Positions 37,013 to 44,586 are shown, counted from the first letter of the stretch. The stretch: DNA of 50,187 bases from Baaleninema simplex PCC 7105 (GCF_000332355.1 NZ_KB235958.1:1836230-1886416); one strand, 5' to 3'. Numbers and translations are program-made. Notes: generated by a model from the sequence alone, not told the origin.

Positions 37013-37086
37013 AGCCACGACAAAAACGAGACTGTGGAAACTGCGATCGCCAATCTTTTAAAGGGAGCGATCGAGACCGTTGGGCT

Positions 37087-37113
37087 TTAGCACTTCGAGA
37101 CGGAGAGTGCTAA
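37087..37113 (-). promoter_or_regulatory. CIRCE operator (HrcA binding site)
   Basis: Inverted repeat TTAGCACTT - 9 bases - GAGTGCTAA. The CIRCE consensus is TTAGCACTC-N9-GAGTGCTAA, so 17 of 18 arm bases match and the spacer length is exact. HrcA binds this site and represses chaperone genes until heat stress. The nearest gene it could control reads on the minus strand (start 37012); nothing convincing reads to the right. Confidence 0.85.
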
Positions 37114-37121
37114 CCTCAAAA

Positions 37122-37148
37122 CAAAAAGGGTGCGAGTTGTCCTCACAC
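37122..37148 (-). terminator. Minus-strand hairpin and T-run upstream of the CIRCE
   Basis: On the minus strand GGGTGTGAGG and CTCGCACCC pair around ACAA, followed by TTTTTGTTTT. It would end transcripts arriving from the right, yet the sequence to its right now holds no gene, only about 200 bases and the 417-bp decayed unit. It may mark the former end of a lost gene. Confidence 0.6.
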
Positions 37149-37355
37149 CCCACTTATGGCACAGATTGACGTTTCCAAGCTTACGGGTTCGTTCGTACAC
37201 GGTCTCGAAAATCCAATTTTCGATCGCTTTCTGCCATTGTACTCAGTCTCGCGATACGCAACTGTTTGCGAGCAACAGTTGTAAAAAAAATTTACGATTT
37301 CTAGTCGCTAAAACATAAAAATAAAATAAAAAACGTGGCGTTAACTGCCACGCTA

Positions 37356-37772
37356 AATTGACGCTCTCCCCCCAACCCTAGCGGGTATGGTCGGAGATTC
37401 CTGTTTCACTGGCTCATGCCTAGATAAACGAGCAAGCCCGAATACCCCCGGTCAGAACGCCTTCACAGGCTGTTTGTTTAACGTCCACGATGCGCCCCAC
37501 CGCAGACATAAGCGAGAATCAAATTCTCTTGGCAACACCAACTGGCGATTTTGTGGTTTACCTCCACCACGGGTTTTTCGGGTGTTGCGAACCATACCCT
37601 TAGGATCTTAAAGACCGTTTCCGGTAAGGCAATTTTACCAGTTTGTTCGTTTCGGCGCTATCCCCTTCTCTCGCTATCGCATTGTTCGGGGGATGCACCG
37701 AAACTCACCGCCGCTTCACCACCAACCAAGCCTATTGGCTATGGTTGGAGCGCTGCGACGAATCTTGGTAGG
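37356..37772 (-). mobile_element. 417-bp decayed tnpB tail plus IS200/IS605-type right end, copy 2
   Basis: Inverse orientation to the copy at 3611-4027, same length, about six substitutions, including the same TGA inside the residual tnpB frame. Both copies therefore carry the same decay, so the decayed unit itself was copied, not two intact elements that decayed separately. The right end (GAGCGTCAATT on the minus strand) is at 37356. It sits just beyond the 3' end of the fmdB gene. Confidence 0.6.
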
Positions 37773-37802
37773 AGATATAAAGGAAGGAAGTCCGAGCGAT
37801 CG

Positions 37803-38093
37803 TCAACTCGAAGGATATCGCTGGGGAGCATGTCCGACCATCCACGGACGCCCGCTCTGAGACGGTTGGTATCGCGACGGTGTCGGTTCTCGTTGCGCCT
37901 TCACCACTCGCGGTTCGGATGTTGAGGACTTAGAACTCAGAGAACCCGCATTGAGATTCACCATAGGCGGGGAGAAAATGCGTTGTGCGATCGCCTCACA
38001 TTGAGGACAGTTCACCGGAGTTTGACGTTCGGCGATGGTACGCCACGCTTCAAACTCGCCACAACGGGCGCATCGATATTCGTACAAAGGCAT
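37803..38093 (-). CDS. fmdB: FmdB-type zinc ribbon protein
   Basis: 96 residues starting MPLYEYRCARCGEFEAW, the hallmark of the FmdB/CxxC_CXXC_SSSS family. A zinc ribbon is formed by CARC and CPQC, followed by a flexible serine-rich tail. FmdB was described as a regulator of formamidase expression in Methylophilus, and the family is widely found beside amidase genes. Here the ATG lies 5 bases after the fmdA stop, so the two are surely co-transcribed. The open frame extends upstream to 38156, but ATG 38093 gives the conserved start. Confidence 0.9.
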   Translation of the reverse strand: MPLYEYRCARCGEFEAWRTIAERQTPVNCPQCEAIAQRIFSPPMVNLNAGSLSSKSSTSEPRVVKAQREPTPSRYQPSQSGRPWMVGHAPQRYPSS

Positions 38094-38098
38094 ATAGA

Positions 38099-39286
38099 TT
38101 AGCTCGGTAAAATATCTCGATCGAAAATGGCAGTCGGAAGGGCTAACGTACAGCAAGCGTTGGGAATATCGACAATACCGCTAATACGACCTTCGACGGG
38201 GGCGCAACTGAGGAGTAAATAAGCTTGTTCGCCGGTAAAGCCAAATTTCTTCAAGTATTCGATCGCGTTGAGACAGGCGCGACGATAGGAAACGTGAGCG
38301 TCGAGATAGTACTGTTCGCCGCTGAATTCATCGACGGAAATGCCCTCGAAAATCAGATATTCTGAATAGTGCGGTTCGACAGGGCCGGGCTTGAAAATCG
38401 GGTTGACCATGCCGTATTTTTCGACACCACCTTTGATAATATCGACGTGGAGGTCGATGTATCCCGACATTTCGATCGCGCCGCAGAAGGAAATTTCACC
38501 GTCACCTTGGGAAAAGTGAATGTCTCCCATTGACAGTTTCGCCCCGTCCACGTACACCGGGAAGTAAATCCGAGAACCTTTCGAGAGGTTTTTAATGTCG
38601 CAGTTTCCACCGTGTTCGCGAGGGGGAACGGTGCGGGCCGCCTCGGCCGCGACGCGATCGAACTCGGAACTCGGCAACGTGCCTAAAATGGCTTTGTCGG
38701 GGTTGGGAAGTGCTGCCAGGGGCGGAATTTGCGGTTTCCACGGCGGACCGCCTTTATCGACTAAGGCTTTTTCGCGACGGTTCCACTCGGCGAGGAGTTC
38801 GTGGGAGGGAGCGCAGCCAATTAAGCCGGGGTGAGTAATCCCGGCAAAGCGGACGCCGGGAATATGTCGAGACGAGGTATAAATGCCTTGTAAGTCCCAA
38901 ATGGCTTTCGCGGCTTCGGGAAAGTGATCGGTGAGGAATCCGCCGCCGTTCTCACGGGCGAAAATTCCGGTGAATCCCCATTCGTCGCCGGGTAAGGCTC
39001 CGATGTCGAGTAAATCGACCACGAGGATATCTCCGGGTTCTGCACCGTTGACGTGAATCGGACCGCTGAGAACGTGAACGACGTTGAGATCGACATCGCG
39101 AATGTCGCTAGGATCGTCGTTGTCTTTGATTTGTCCGTCTGTCCAGTCTTTGCATTCGATGCGGAATACGTCGCCGGGATTGACGGACACGACGGCAGGA
39201 ATGTCCGGATGCCATCGGTTGTGACCCGGAAGTTCCTGTTCGTTCATCGGTTTGGTCAAATCGACTTTGAAGAGGGTTTCTGGCAC
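38099..39286 (-). CDS. fmdA: Formamidase (acetamidase/formamidase family)
   Basis: 395 residues, full family length. The enzyme hydrolyses formamide to formate and ammonia, giving nitrogen. Characteristic segments are MPETLFKVDLTKPMNEQ at the start, VHVLSGPIHVNGAEPGD, GEFGFTGI-like GDEWGFTGIFARENGGGFL, FAGITHPGLIGCAPSHELL with the conserved cysteine, and REHGGNCDIKNLSKGSRIYFPVYV with the metal-binding GGN motif. It is the first gene of the fmdA-fmdB pair. A large, AT-rich upstream region (39287-40491) separates it from the next gene, and I found no perfect NtcA site there. Confidence 0.93.
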   Translation of the reverse strand: MPETLFKVDLTKPMNEQELPGHNRWHPDIPAVVSVNPGDVFRIECKDWTDGQIKDNDDPSDIRDVDLNVVHVLSGPIHVNGAEPGDILVVDLLDIGALPGDEWGFTGIFARENGGGFLTDHFPEAAKAIWDLQGIYTSSRHIPGVRFAGITHPGLIGCAPSHELLAEWNRREKALVDKGGPPWKPQIPPLAALPNPDKAILGTLPSSEFDRVAAEAARTVPPREHGGNCDIKNLSKGSRIYFPVYVDGAKLSMGDIHFSQGDGEISFCGAIEMSGYIDLHVDIIKGGVEKYGMVNPIFKPGPVEPHYSEYLIFEGISVDEFSGEQYYLDAHVSYRRACLNAIEYLKKFGFTGEQAYLLLSCAPVEGRISGIVDIPNACCTLALPTAIFDRDILPS

Positions 39287-39581
39287 GATCGTCCTCTGGT
39301 GGTGTGGTCAAAACAATGGCAGTTTTTTGGGTGCGCGAAACTGCGAGAAAACGCGATCGCGTTCCCCAAGTGGCTGTTTCGGTCGGAAATCTCGATTCTC
39401 AATCGATATCCGTAAGAAAAGTCAGAAAAAACTGAGTTTAGACAGAATTTAACATAAAGGGTCTGTCGAGAACGATCTTGTTACTTTTGTTACGAAATGG
39501 CGATCGAAACCGTTCACAGCGATCGCAAAAAATAAGAACGATTCTCAAATAGCGTTATTCAATTTTGAATTAAAAGCATTT

Positions 39582-39600
39582 AATAATGATAACGATTATA
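39582..39600. promoter_or_regulatory. Fur-box-like sequence
   Basis: AATAATGATAACGATTATA matches the 19-bp Fur consensus GATAATGATAATCATTATC at about 15 positions. The nearest gene starts are fmdA (39286, minus) and the phosphatase (40492, plus), both far away, so its target is unclear. Confidence 0.35.
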
Positions 39601-40086
39601 TAAACTCAAAAGATTTGTTAAGATTTGAGGACAATTCTCGAGAGGCGATCGCTCGAAAACTCCTTAAAACTTCCTTAAAAATTCTCAAAAAAATCGTTTT
39701 GAGACTCTCAACTGCTCGAGTTTTCGTCTAGAGACAATGCTGCTCACACCTTTCGTCACGATCGACGGGTAAACCTCGATCGCCGCAACTCCAAAAATCC
39801 GCGATCGCGAGGTGTTGGGTATTGTCTGAAACTGCGATCGCGAAAGTCTCGCGAGGAGAGTCACTTACAATAAACGTTTCGATCTCGCATTGCGTAACCT
39901 CAGAGATCGAGACTTGCCAGATCGTGGGAAATGCCAAAACTCTCTGTCGTCAGATTATTCGCAATAAATTACTGGATGGACTCGAACTTGTAGTAAAATA
40001 TAAATTGCAACATACTTTTCAATAAAAACGTTCGCTCTGTTTTGTAAAATTGTATTTTCTTCGATCTTTTATCTTGACAGTATATG

Positions 40087-40109
40087 ACATATTTTTTGAA
40101 AAAATATGT
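40087..40109. promoter_or_regulatory. Perfect 23-bp AT-rich palindrome
   Basis: ACATATTTTTT and AAAAAATATGT are perfect complements around a single G. The TTGACA at 40074-40079 lies just before it, so it could be an operator overlapping a promoter, or a hairpin with a short T-run on the plus strand. Confidence 0.4.
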
Positions 40110-40238
40110 TTTTTGTGTCGTCGTTTAAAGGACAATGAAAATTACATCATCTCAAGTTCTATTGTCTTTGCAAGCTGTTTTGCAAACAGTCAGAGATACA
40201 GATTTTCGTATTTAGGGTGGTGTAACAGAGTGTTGAAG

Positions 40239-40391
40239 GGGTGCATCTCAAAAATGTAGATTCATCGAATTGGGCGCACTCAATTTCCAGATCCCCGGCA
40301 TCTTGGAGATGCCGGGGATCTTATACCGGAAGTGCTAATCGGGAATTTTGCCACCCCAAACTGATGTTTTTGCACTCATTGAGATGCACCC
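40239..40391. mobile_element. MITE, family 2, copy B with 9-bp target duplication
   Basis: 153 bp bounded by GGGTGCATCTCA and TGAGATGCACCC, perfect 12-bp inverted ends. GTGTTGAAG lies immediately on both sides (40230-40238 and 40392-40400), a 9-bp target duplication. The interior carries the 33-bp hairpin (40287-40319). No coding frame. An inverted relative is at 42155. Confidence 0.9.
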
Positions 40392-40491
40392 GTGTTGAAG
40401 TCGGCGATCGCCCTGTTCAGTTGAAGTTTTAAGTTTGCAAGATCGATCGGTTTGCTAACCTAGAGAAACGAAATACGATCGCTCGACTGCC

Positions 40492-41334
40492 ATGTCAGAA
40501 ACTTCCCACTTCAGCTTCGCTGAAATCGTCGAACTCCAACCGCCCCTCAACGATCGCCTCACGCGGTATATGTTAGAAAACTTCGGCGTTACCCTAAAAC
40601 TCCGCAGTCCTCACCCCGTCGAAACCCTGCAAGTACAACTGTGGACGAACGCGCACAGCAAATATAACAGCGAAGGAAACTGGCACGCGATCGACCTTCC
40701 CTACAAAACCACCCTAAACGACGTTCACTCGTTTGAAGGAGGATTTTTCCCCACGAGCCAGGGACAATACGAATACACGTATCGCCTGCGTGTCGAGGAC
40801 GATATGGAGTCGTGGCAATGGTTGGGACTTCCCCCGCACAACGGCAAACTGCACATCAAAGCGCCCTCAGAGGCGATGCCTTGGACGCAAGGACCGAGTT
40901 GCGTGGGCGTTTTACCCCGTCTTTACATCGGGAACTACATCGCCGCCTCCCAAGCCGACAAACTGGGAGTCGATGCCGTGTTGAACATGGCGGAAGAACT
41001 GACGTTGACGTATCCCCCCGAAGCCGATATCGCTTACTGCAAACTAGGAACCGCCGACGGCGCACAAAATCCTATCGACGACGAACTCCTCGAAAAAGCC
41101 ATACACTGGATCGACGATCGCCTTACCGAAGGTCGGCGCAAAATTTTAGTCAACTGTCGCGCGGGAATCGGTCGCAGCGGTTCGGTGATGGTAGCCTATT
41201 GCTTTGCGAAACACCCCGACTGGACTTACGTGGAAACAGTGGAATTCGTCTGGAGTCGCAAGCCGAGTATTTACCCCCACCGCCAGTTACAGGAGAGTTT
41301 AGAGCGACTGTTTCCCCGTCAGGTGAAGCGATGA
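40492..41334 (+). CDS. Laforin-like dual-specificity phosphatase with N-terminal beta-sandwich domain
   Basis: 280 residues. Residues about 10-125 read as a beta-sandwich (VTLKLRSPHPVETLQVQLW, GNWHAIDLPY, YEYTYRLRVED, WLGLPPHNGKLHI), resembling starch-binding or AMPK-beta-like modules. Residues 135-280 are a dual-specificity phosphatase: LPRLYIGNYIAASQ, a possible acid loop GTADGAQNPID, and the P-loop NCRAGIGRSGS with C222 and R228. The usual His before the Cys is Asn. The order binding domain then phosphatase is that of laforin, which dephosphorylates glycogen. A glucan substrate is inference; cyanobacteria do store glycogen. No glycogen gene is adjacent. Confidence 0.75.
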   Translation: MSETSHFSFAEIVELQPPLNDRLTRYMLENFGVTLKLRSPHPVETLQVQLWTNAHSKYNSEGNWHAIDLPYKTTLNDVHSFEGGFFPTSQGQYEYTYRLRVEDDMESWQWLGLPPHNGKLHIKAPSEAMPWTQGPSCVGVLPRLYIGNYIAASQADKLGVDAVLNMAEELTLTYPPEADIAYCKLGTADGAQNPIDDELLEKAIHWIDDRLTEGRRKILVNCRAGIGRSGSVMVAYCFAKHPDWTYVETVEFVWSRKPSIYPHRQLQESLERLFPRQVKR

Positions 41335-41376
41335 GGAGATGAGGTGATGGGGAGATGGGGGGGTGAGGCGATCGCA

Positions 41377-41476
41377 GGGTGCATCTCAATTTCGTAGAAC
41401 GACCCCTCCGCCTTCGGCTCCTCCCCGTGGGCTCGGGGAGGAGGGGTGGGGTTCCGAATCGCCAAAGTGCATCTCC
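41377..41476. mobile_element. MITE, family 2, truncated copy F
   Basis: Starts with GGGTGCATCTCAATTTCGT and shares its interior, including a TCCGCCTTCGG / GGGGAGGA palindrome, with copy G at 42328 in inverse orientation. The right end is degenerate (AAAGTGCATCTCC) and lies against the vapC stop codon. Confidence 0.6.
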
Positions 41477-41477
41477 T

Positions 41478-41867
41478 TTACGACGACCATAATCGCTGAA
41501 TATCGTAAGCCTCAAAAGCTGGATCGCGACTCATCAAAACTAAGGAACGATTCATCGCCTGTGCGACTAAAATGCGATCGAACGGATCTCGATGATGTAG
41601 GGGTAAATGAAGATAGCGTTCTGTATCGGAGAAGGTGATGGATAAAATCTCGATTTGGAGTTGTTGCAACACTCGCCCTAAATCAGAAAATGAATTTTGT
41701 AAGCTCAGTTTTCCTAAACCAAGCTTAATTGAAATTTCCCATAAGCTGGCGATACTGAACCAGAGCGTATTACTCGTATCTTCGATCGTTTCTGCTGCTT
41801 GACGACTTAATTTTTGGCTGTTCTGTAAATACCAGAGTAAAGCATGAGTATCCAGTAGAATATCCAT
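41478..41867 (-). CDS. PIN-domain toxin, VapC-type
   Basis: 129 residues, normal for VapC. The three conserved acidic positions of the PIN ribonuclease are visible: D6 in LLDTHALLWYL, E in SLWEISIKLGLGKL near residue 44, and D in HHRDPFDRILVAQA near 93-96. VapC toxins cut tRNA or rRNA using Mg2+. The gene starts 2 bases after the stop of the antitoxin gene, so they form one operon. This is the WEIAIK-type PIN group common in cyanobacteria. Target unknown. Confidence 0.9.
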   Translation of the reverse strand: MDILLDTHALLWYLQNSQKLSRQAAETIEDTSNTLWFSIASLWEISIKLGLGKLSLQNSFSDLGRVLQQLQIEILSITFSDTERYLHLPLHHRDPFDRILVAQAMNRSLVLMSRDPAFEAYDIQRLWSS

Positions 41868-41869
41868 GT

Positions 41870-42091
41870 TTACATATAATATTTTAAATCTTCGAGAGGT
41901 TCGTCGAAGTCATCAGACATCCAGATTTTCCCTTTCCAAATTCCCAGCCCACCTCGCTTAGACGTTTTTTCGACTTGAGGAAACTCCCGTGTATATCGAC
42001 TTGCGAGAAATTCAGTATAGTCCAAAACCGCTTGCTTGACGGATTCAGGCAGTTTTTCGAGGTTTTGTAAAATCTCAGTTTCGATAGTCAT
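41870..42091 (-). CDS. Antitoxin, DUF2281/VapB-like
   Basis: 73 residues. The opening MTIETEILQNLEKLPESVKQ and YTEFLASRY helices match DUF2281 proteins, the usual antitoxin partner of this PIN group. The C-terminal half, with KRGGLGIWKGKIWMSDDFDEPLEDLKYYM, is the disordered segment that folds into the toxin's groove; the acidic stretch would mask the catalytic site. First gene of the pair. Such antitoxins often repress their own promoter. Confidence 0.85.
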   Translation of the reverse strand: MTIETEILQNLEKLPESVKQAVLDYTEFLASRYTREFPQVEKTSKRGGLGIWKGKIWMSDDFDEPLEDLKYYM

Positions 42092-42154
42092 TATTGACTT
42101 TATTTTACATTAACAAAAGTGTAGTGTAGGGTGGGCAATGCCCACCGACCTATA

Positions 42155-42306
42155 GGGTGCATCTCACTTTTGCAAAAACATCAGTTTGGGGTGGCAAAAT
42201 TCCCGATTAGCACTTCCGGTATAAGATCCCCGGCATCTCCAAGATGCCGGGGATCTGGAAATTGAGTGCGCCCAATTCGATGAATTTACATTTTTGAGAT
42301 GCACCC
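42155..42306. mobile_element. MITE, family 2, copy C with 8-bp target duplication
   Basis: 152 bp with ends GGGTGCATCTCA and TGAGATGCACCC. GACCTATA stands on both sides (42147-42154 and 42307-42314). The interior is an inverted near-copy of copy B, including the 33-bp hairpin at 42223-42255. No coding frame. Confidence 0.92.
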
Positions 42307-42327
42307 GACCTATACATTGATTGTGGG

Positions 42328-42429
42328 GGGTGCATCTCACTTTTGTTATCGAAACCCCACCCATCCTCCCCGAACTCGCGGGGAGATGCCGAAGGCGGAG
42401 GGGTCATTCCACGAAATTGAAATGCACCC
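42328..42429. mobile_element. MITE, family 2, copy G
   Basis: 102 bp with ends GGGTGCATCTCA and TGAAATGCACCC. Its interior is unrelated to copies B and C but is an inverted relative of copy F, with a CCTCCCCG / CGGGGAG palindrome. It lies between the two copies of the 42-bp repeat. No matching target duplication. Confidence 0.75.
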
Positions 42430-42650
42430 GTGTAGGGTGGGCAATGCCCACCGACCTATACATTGATTGTGAGTAAGGCTTAATCGCGTAAGTCCAGTCT
42501 ATTTTAGATGCGATAAAAGCCAAAACAAAGCATTAGTATACTATACTAATTTTAGCATTTTTAACTCACTTTGACCGAAGTTTTTTCTCAATTTATCCGA
42601 GGTTTAGAACCTCCGTCGCGCAGGCGTCTAACCGGCAACACCGAAGTCCG

Positions 42651-43082
42651 CTACCCCTCGCCGGGTTCCGTGTATTCGCAAAACACCCGCAACCCCACCT
42701 TGACGATATACAACACCGCGATCGTGGCAATGGCGGGACTGATGGGTAACATGGTCAGTTCCAACAGATAGATAACGACGCCCGTGAACAGTGCCGCGTC
42801 TTCCGGTTGGCGGGTGTACGCCGTCACCTTGGCTAAAAACCCCTCGTCGCCGCAAACCTCGTCTCGCAGAACCCGCCGCATCACCGACCACAGGGACTCG
42901 CGGGAAACGTCGAAGGAACGCTGTTCTGGGGGAACCTCCCGCTCCCACAGTTCGCCGACGCTGGTGCTGACGTTACCGTGGTGGTGTTCCAGAACCGCCA
43001 TCGCTTCCCGTGCGGGGGCGTAGTCGTGCAGGAGTTGTTGGGCGTGCTGCATTTCGGCGGGGGTCAGTTTCGGTTCGTCCAT
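42651..43082 (-). CDS. Hypothetical protein with C-terminal membrane segments
   Basis: 143 residues starting MDEPKLTPAEMQHAQQLL. The first 100 residues are helical and charged, with MAVLEHHHGNVSTSVGELWE; the end has two hydrophobic stretches, ALFTGVVIYLLELTMLPI and AIATIAVLYIVKVGLRVF, probably a hairpin in the membrane. ATG 43082 is preferred over the upstream frame to 43211. It follows the TPR gene on the same strand by 74 bp, so the two may act together. I do not recognise the family; the N-terminal half has the look of small adaptor domains seen beside cyanobacterial TPR/CHAT proteins, which is a guess. Confidence 0.65.
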   Translation of the reverse strand: MDEPKLTPAEMQHAQQLLHDYAPAREAMAVLEHHHGNVSTSVGELWEREVPPEQRSFDVSRESLWSVMRRVLRDEVCGDEGFLAKVTAYTRQPEDAALFTGVVIYLLELTMLPISPAIATIAVLYIVKVGLRVFCEYTEPGEG

Positions 43083-43156
43083 GGGCAGTTTGGGAAAACG
43101 TCGTTTGTATTGTACTGGGAGAGTTGGAGTTAGGATTCGTCGTTGTCGAGGCGGGA

Positions 43157-43726
43157 TTAAATTAACTCGCGGATTTCGTCGCTGAGGGGTTCGCCTGTCA
43201 CCTGTTCCCACGTCGACTCGAACGCCGCTTCACCGAGTTCCTGGTGCAACTCGGCTAGTCCTCGCAGTGGATATTCAGCCATATAACCATCTTCAAACCT
43301 GATATACGTACCGAGCGCCTGCACGAAATACGACATGGCCTCCTCGAAGCGGCGCTGCAACTGGGCGACCCTGCCCAGTTGGTGATAGTCGCCGGCCGCG
43401 TGGTAGGTATCGCCAGCGGCTTCGTAGATTTGCAAAGCTTGGCGGTAGAGGGCTTCGGCCTCCTCGAAGCGGCGCTGCTCCTCGGCGACGATGCCCATTC
43501 CCCACTGTTGCAGTCTATCTTCCGTTTTTTTGGCTTTGTCGGGTTCGATACCGTAGGGAAATTTCAGGAAGTCTTCGAGATACCAGCGCAATTCGTCGAG
43601 GGCGTCTCGGTCAAATGGATGGTGAAAGGAAATGGGATCGGCGAAGCGGGGTTGCGTTTGTGCGCGTTGCCATGAGAGGCGCACGCTCGAGTCTTGATGG
43701 GTAATTCGCAGGTAGTTTCGCGCCAT
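43157..43726 (-). CDS. TPR protein, probably a shrunken CHAT/TPR effector
   Basis: 189 residues. The N-terminus MARNYLRITHQDSSVRLSW and FHHPFDRDALDELRWYLEDF, then FLKFPYGIEPDKAKK, is the stereotyped start of large cyanobacterial CHAT (caspase-like) proteins, which usually exceed 800 residues. Here it passes directly to two or three TPR units (EEQRRFEEAEALYRQALQIYE; LGRVAQLQRRFEEAMSYFVQAL) and a typical TPR C-terminus. No His-Cys protease part is present. I infer a large internal deletion that kept both ends in frame. ATG 43756 upstream is also in frame. Confidence 0.75.
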   Translation of the reverse strand: MARNYLRITHQDSSVRLSWQRAQTQPRFADPISFHHPFDRDALDELRWYLEDFLKFPYGIEPDKAKKTEDRLQQWGMGIVAEEQRRFEEAEALYRQALQIYEAAGDTYHAAGDYHQLGRVAQLQRRFEEAMSYFVQALGTYIRFEDGYMAEYPLRGLAELHQELGEAAFESTWEQVTGEPLSDEIRELI

Positions 43727-43771
43727 CGCTACCGATTTTTGGGAAATTTTCCCCATCCTAGCGCAAACTTT

Positions 43772-43845
43772 CAGTCGCCAGTCACCAGTCTTTTACAGTC
43801 GCCAGTCACCAGTCTTTTACAGTCGCCAGTCACCAGTCACCAGTT
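43772..43845. repeat. Tandem repeat of CAGTCGCCAGTCACCAGT with TTTTA spacers
   Basis: Three copies, the first two separated by CTTTTA. It overlaps the last codons of the GNAT gene, where it encodes its final residues and stop. Same motif as at 23014 and 13455. Confidence 0.85.
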
Positions 43846-44418
43846 ACTGGCGATAGCGGCGCAACATTCCTGCAATTCGTTTCGTTCGGCGCGATCGCGC
43901 TCGTAATCGAGCAGTTTTCCATAATAGTCGTGTTCGTTCAAATTCAACGACAAGTAAACGTGCTGTCGGGGATTTTTAAAGCCTTTGCTCGTGAAAAATT
44001 TAATCGCCGCTTCGTTAGACGGATCGGTATCCATTAAAACGGTTTCTGCGCCCTGTCCGATCGTCCGTTCGATAAAGCGATCGACCAATTTTCCTGCAAT
44101 GCCAATTCGATGAAACTCTGGACTCACTCCCAACCAGCGAATATAACTGTAAACGTTGAATTTTTTATCAGATTTTTTCTCGACGATCGTGCCTAAAATA
44201 AATCCCGAAAATTGACTGTCTACTTCTGCCACCAAACACAAATCAGAATCGGTGTTGTAAGCTCCGGTGACTTCCCATTCATCCCAGGTTCGATAAAGTG
44301 AGGGATACAGTTCACTCGAGAAAAGCTGTTCGCCTAAATGAAAAATGGGCGCAATATCGTCAATTCCCATTTCGCGAATAATAATTTTAGGGTTGAATTT
44401 AGATGTTTTTTTAGACAT
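43837..44418 (-). CDS. GNAT family N-acetyltransferase
   Basis: 193 residues. The acetyl-CoA fold is clear: IREMGIDDIAPIFHLGEQLF (strand and first helix), LVAEVDSQFSGFILGTIV (strands 2-3), WLGVSPEFHRIGIAGKLVDRF (motif A with R/Q-x-x-G-x-G/A), and AIKFFTSKGFKNPRQHVYL (motif B). It would acetylate an amine on a protein or small molecule; acceptor unknown. ATG 44418 is chosen over 44430. The final residues are written by the CAGTCGCC repeat, so the C-terminus may differ from that of relatives. Upstream, 44419-44655 has only the solo hairpin. Confidence 0.85.
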   Translation of the reverse strand: MSKKTSKFNPKIIIREMGIDDIAPIFHLGEQLFSSELYPSLYRTWDEWEVTGAYNTDSDLCLVAEVDSQFSGFILGTIVEKKSDKKFNVYSYIRWLGVSPEFHRIGIAGKLVDRFIERTIGQGAETVLMDTDPSNEAAIKFFTSKGFKNPRQHVYLSLNLNEHDYYGKLLDYERDRAERNELQECCAAIASNW

Positions 44419-44586
44419 AAATCTACACATCTATATCAGAAATAAAATAATTTTTATTGAAAGTCTGGACTGACACACTTAAGCGTTACCCACGCTAAAT
44501 GTAGAGGGTGTTGGGCAATGCCCACCCTACACATGGAGTGAATGCGGTTGTTCTGAAGTCTTATCTGATTAAAGGAGTCGATTTCC

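Larger units (their letters stand above)
39287..40229. other. AT-rich gene-free stretch
   Basis: No frame here looks coding. Between about 39530 and 40200 the sequence is much richer in A and T than its surroundings. It holds a palindrome ATTCAA-TT-TTGAAT near 39558, a Fur-box-like site at 39582 and a 23-bp palindrome at 40087. It may be the remains of acquired DNA or the control region of a lost gene. Confidence 0.5.
42125..42470. repeat. Duplicated 42-bp sequence interrupted by two MITEs
   Basis: GTGTAGGGTGGGCAATGCCC followed by ACCGACCTATACATTGATTGTG occurs intact at 42430-42470. The same sequence upstream is split by MITE copy C after GACCTATA and followed by MITE copy G. The intact copy shows the original target and confirms the insertion point. 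A shorter related GGGCAATGCCCACCC motif lies at 44510. The rest of 42092-42650 shows no gene. Confidence 0.8.

Noticed and set aside
39481-39494. Possible NtcA site near fmdA (GTAACAAAAGTAAC on the minus strand)
   Set aside because: It breaks the GTA-N8-TAC consensus at the last triplet and no well-placed -10 box follows.
40050-40259. 69-residue frame in the AT-rich region
   Set aside because: Hydrophobic only because the DNA is T-rich; it runs through the 23-bp palindrome into the MITE.
42571-42771. 66-residue plus-strand frame
   Set aside because: It is antisense to the end of the membrane protein gene at 42651-43082, whose minus-strand frame has clear membrane helices.
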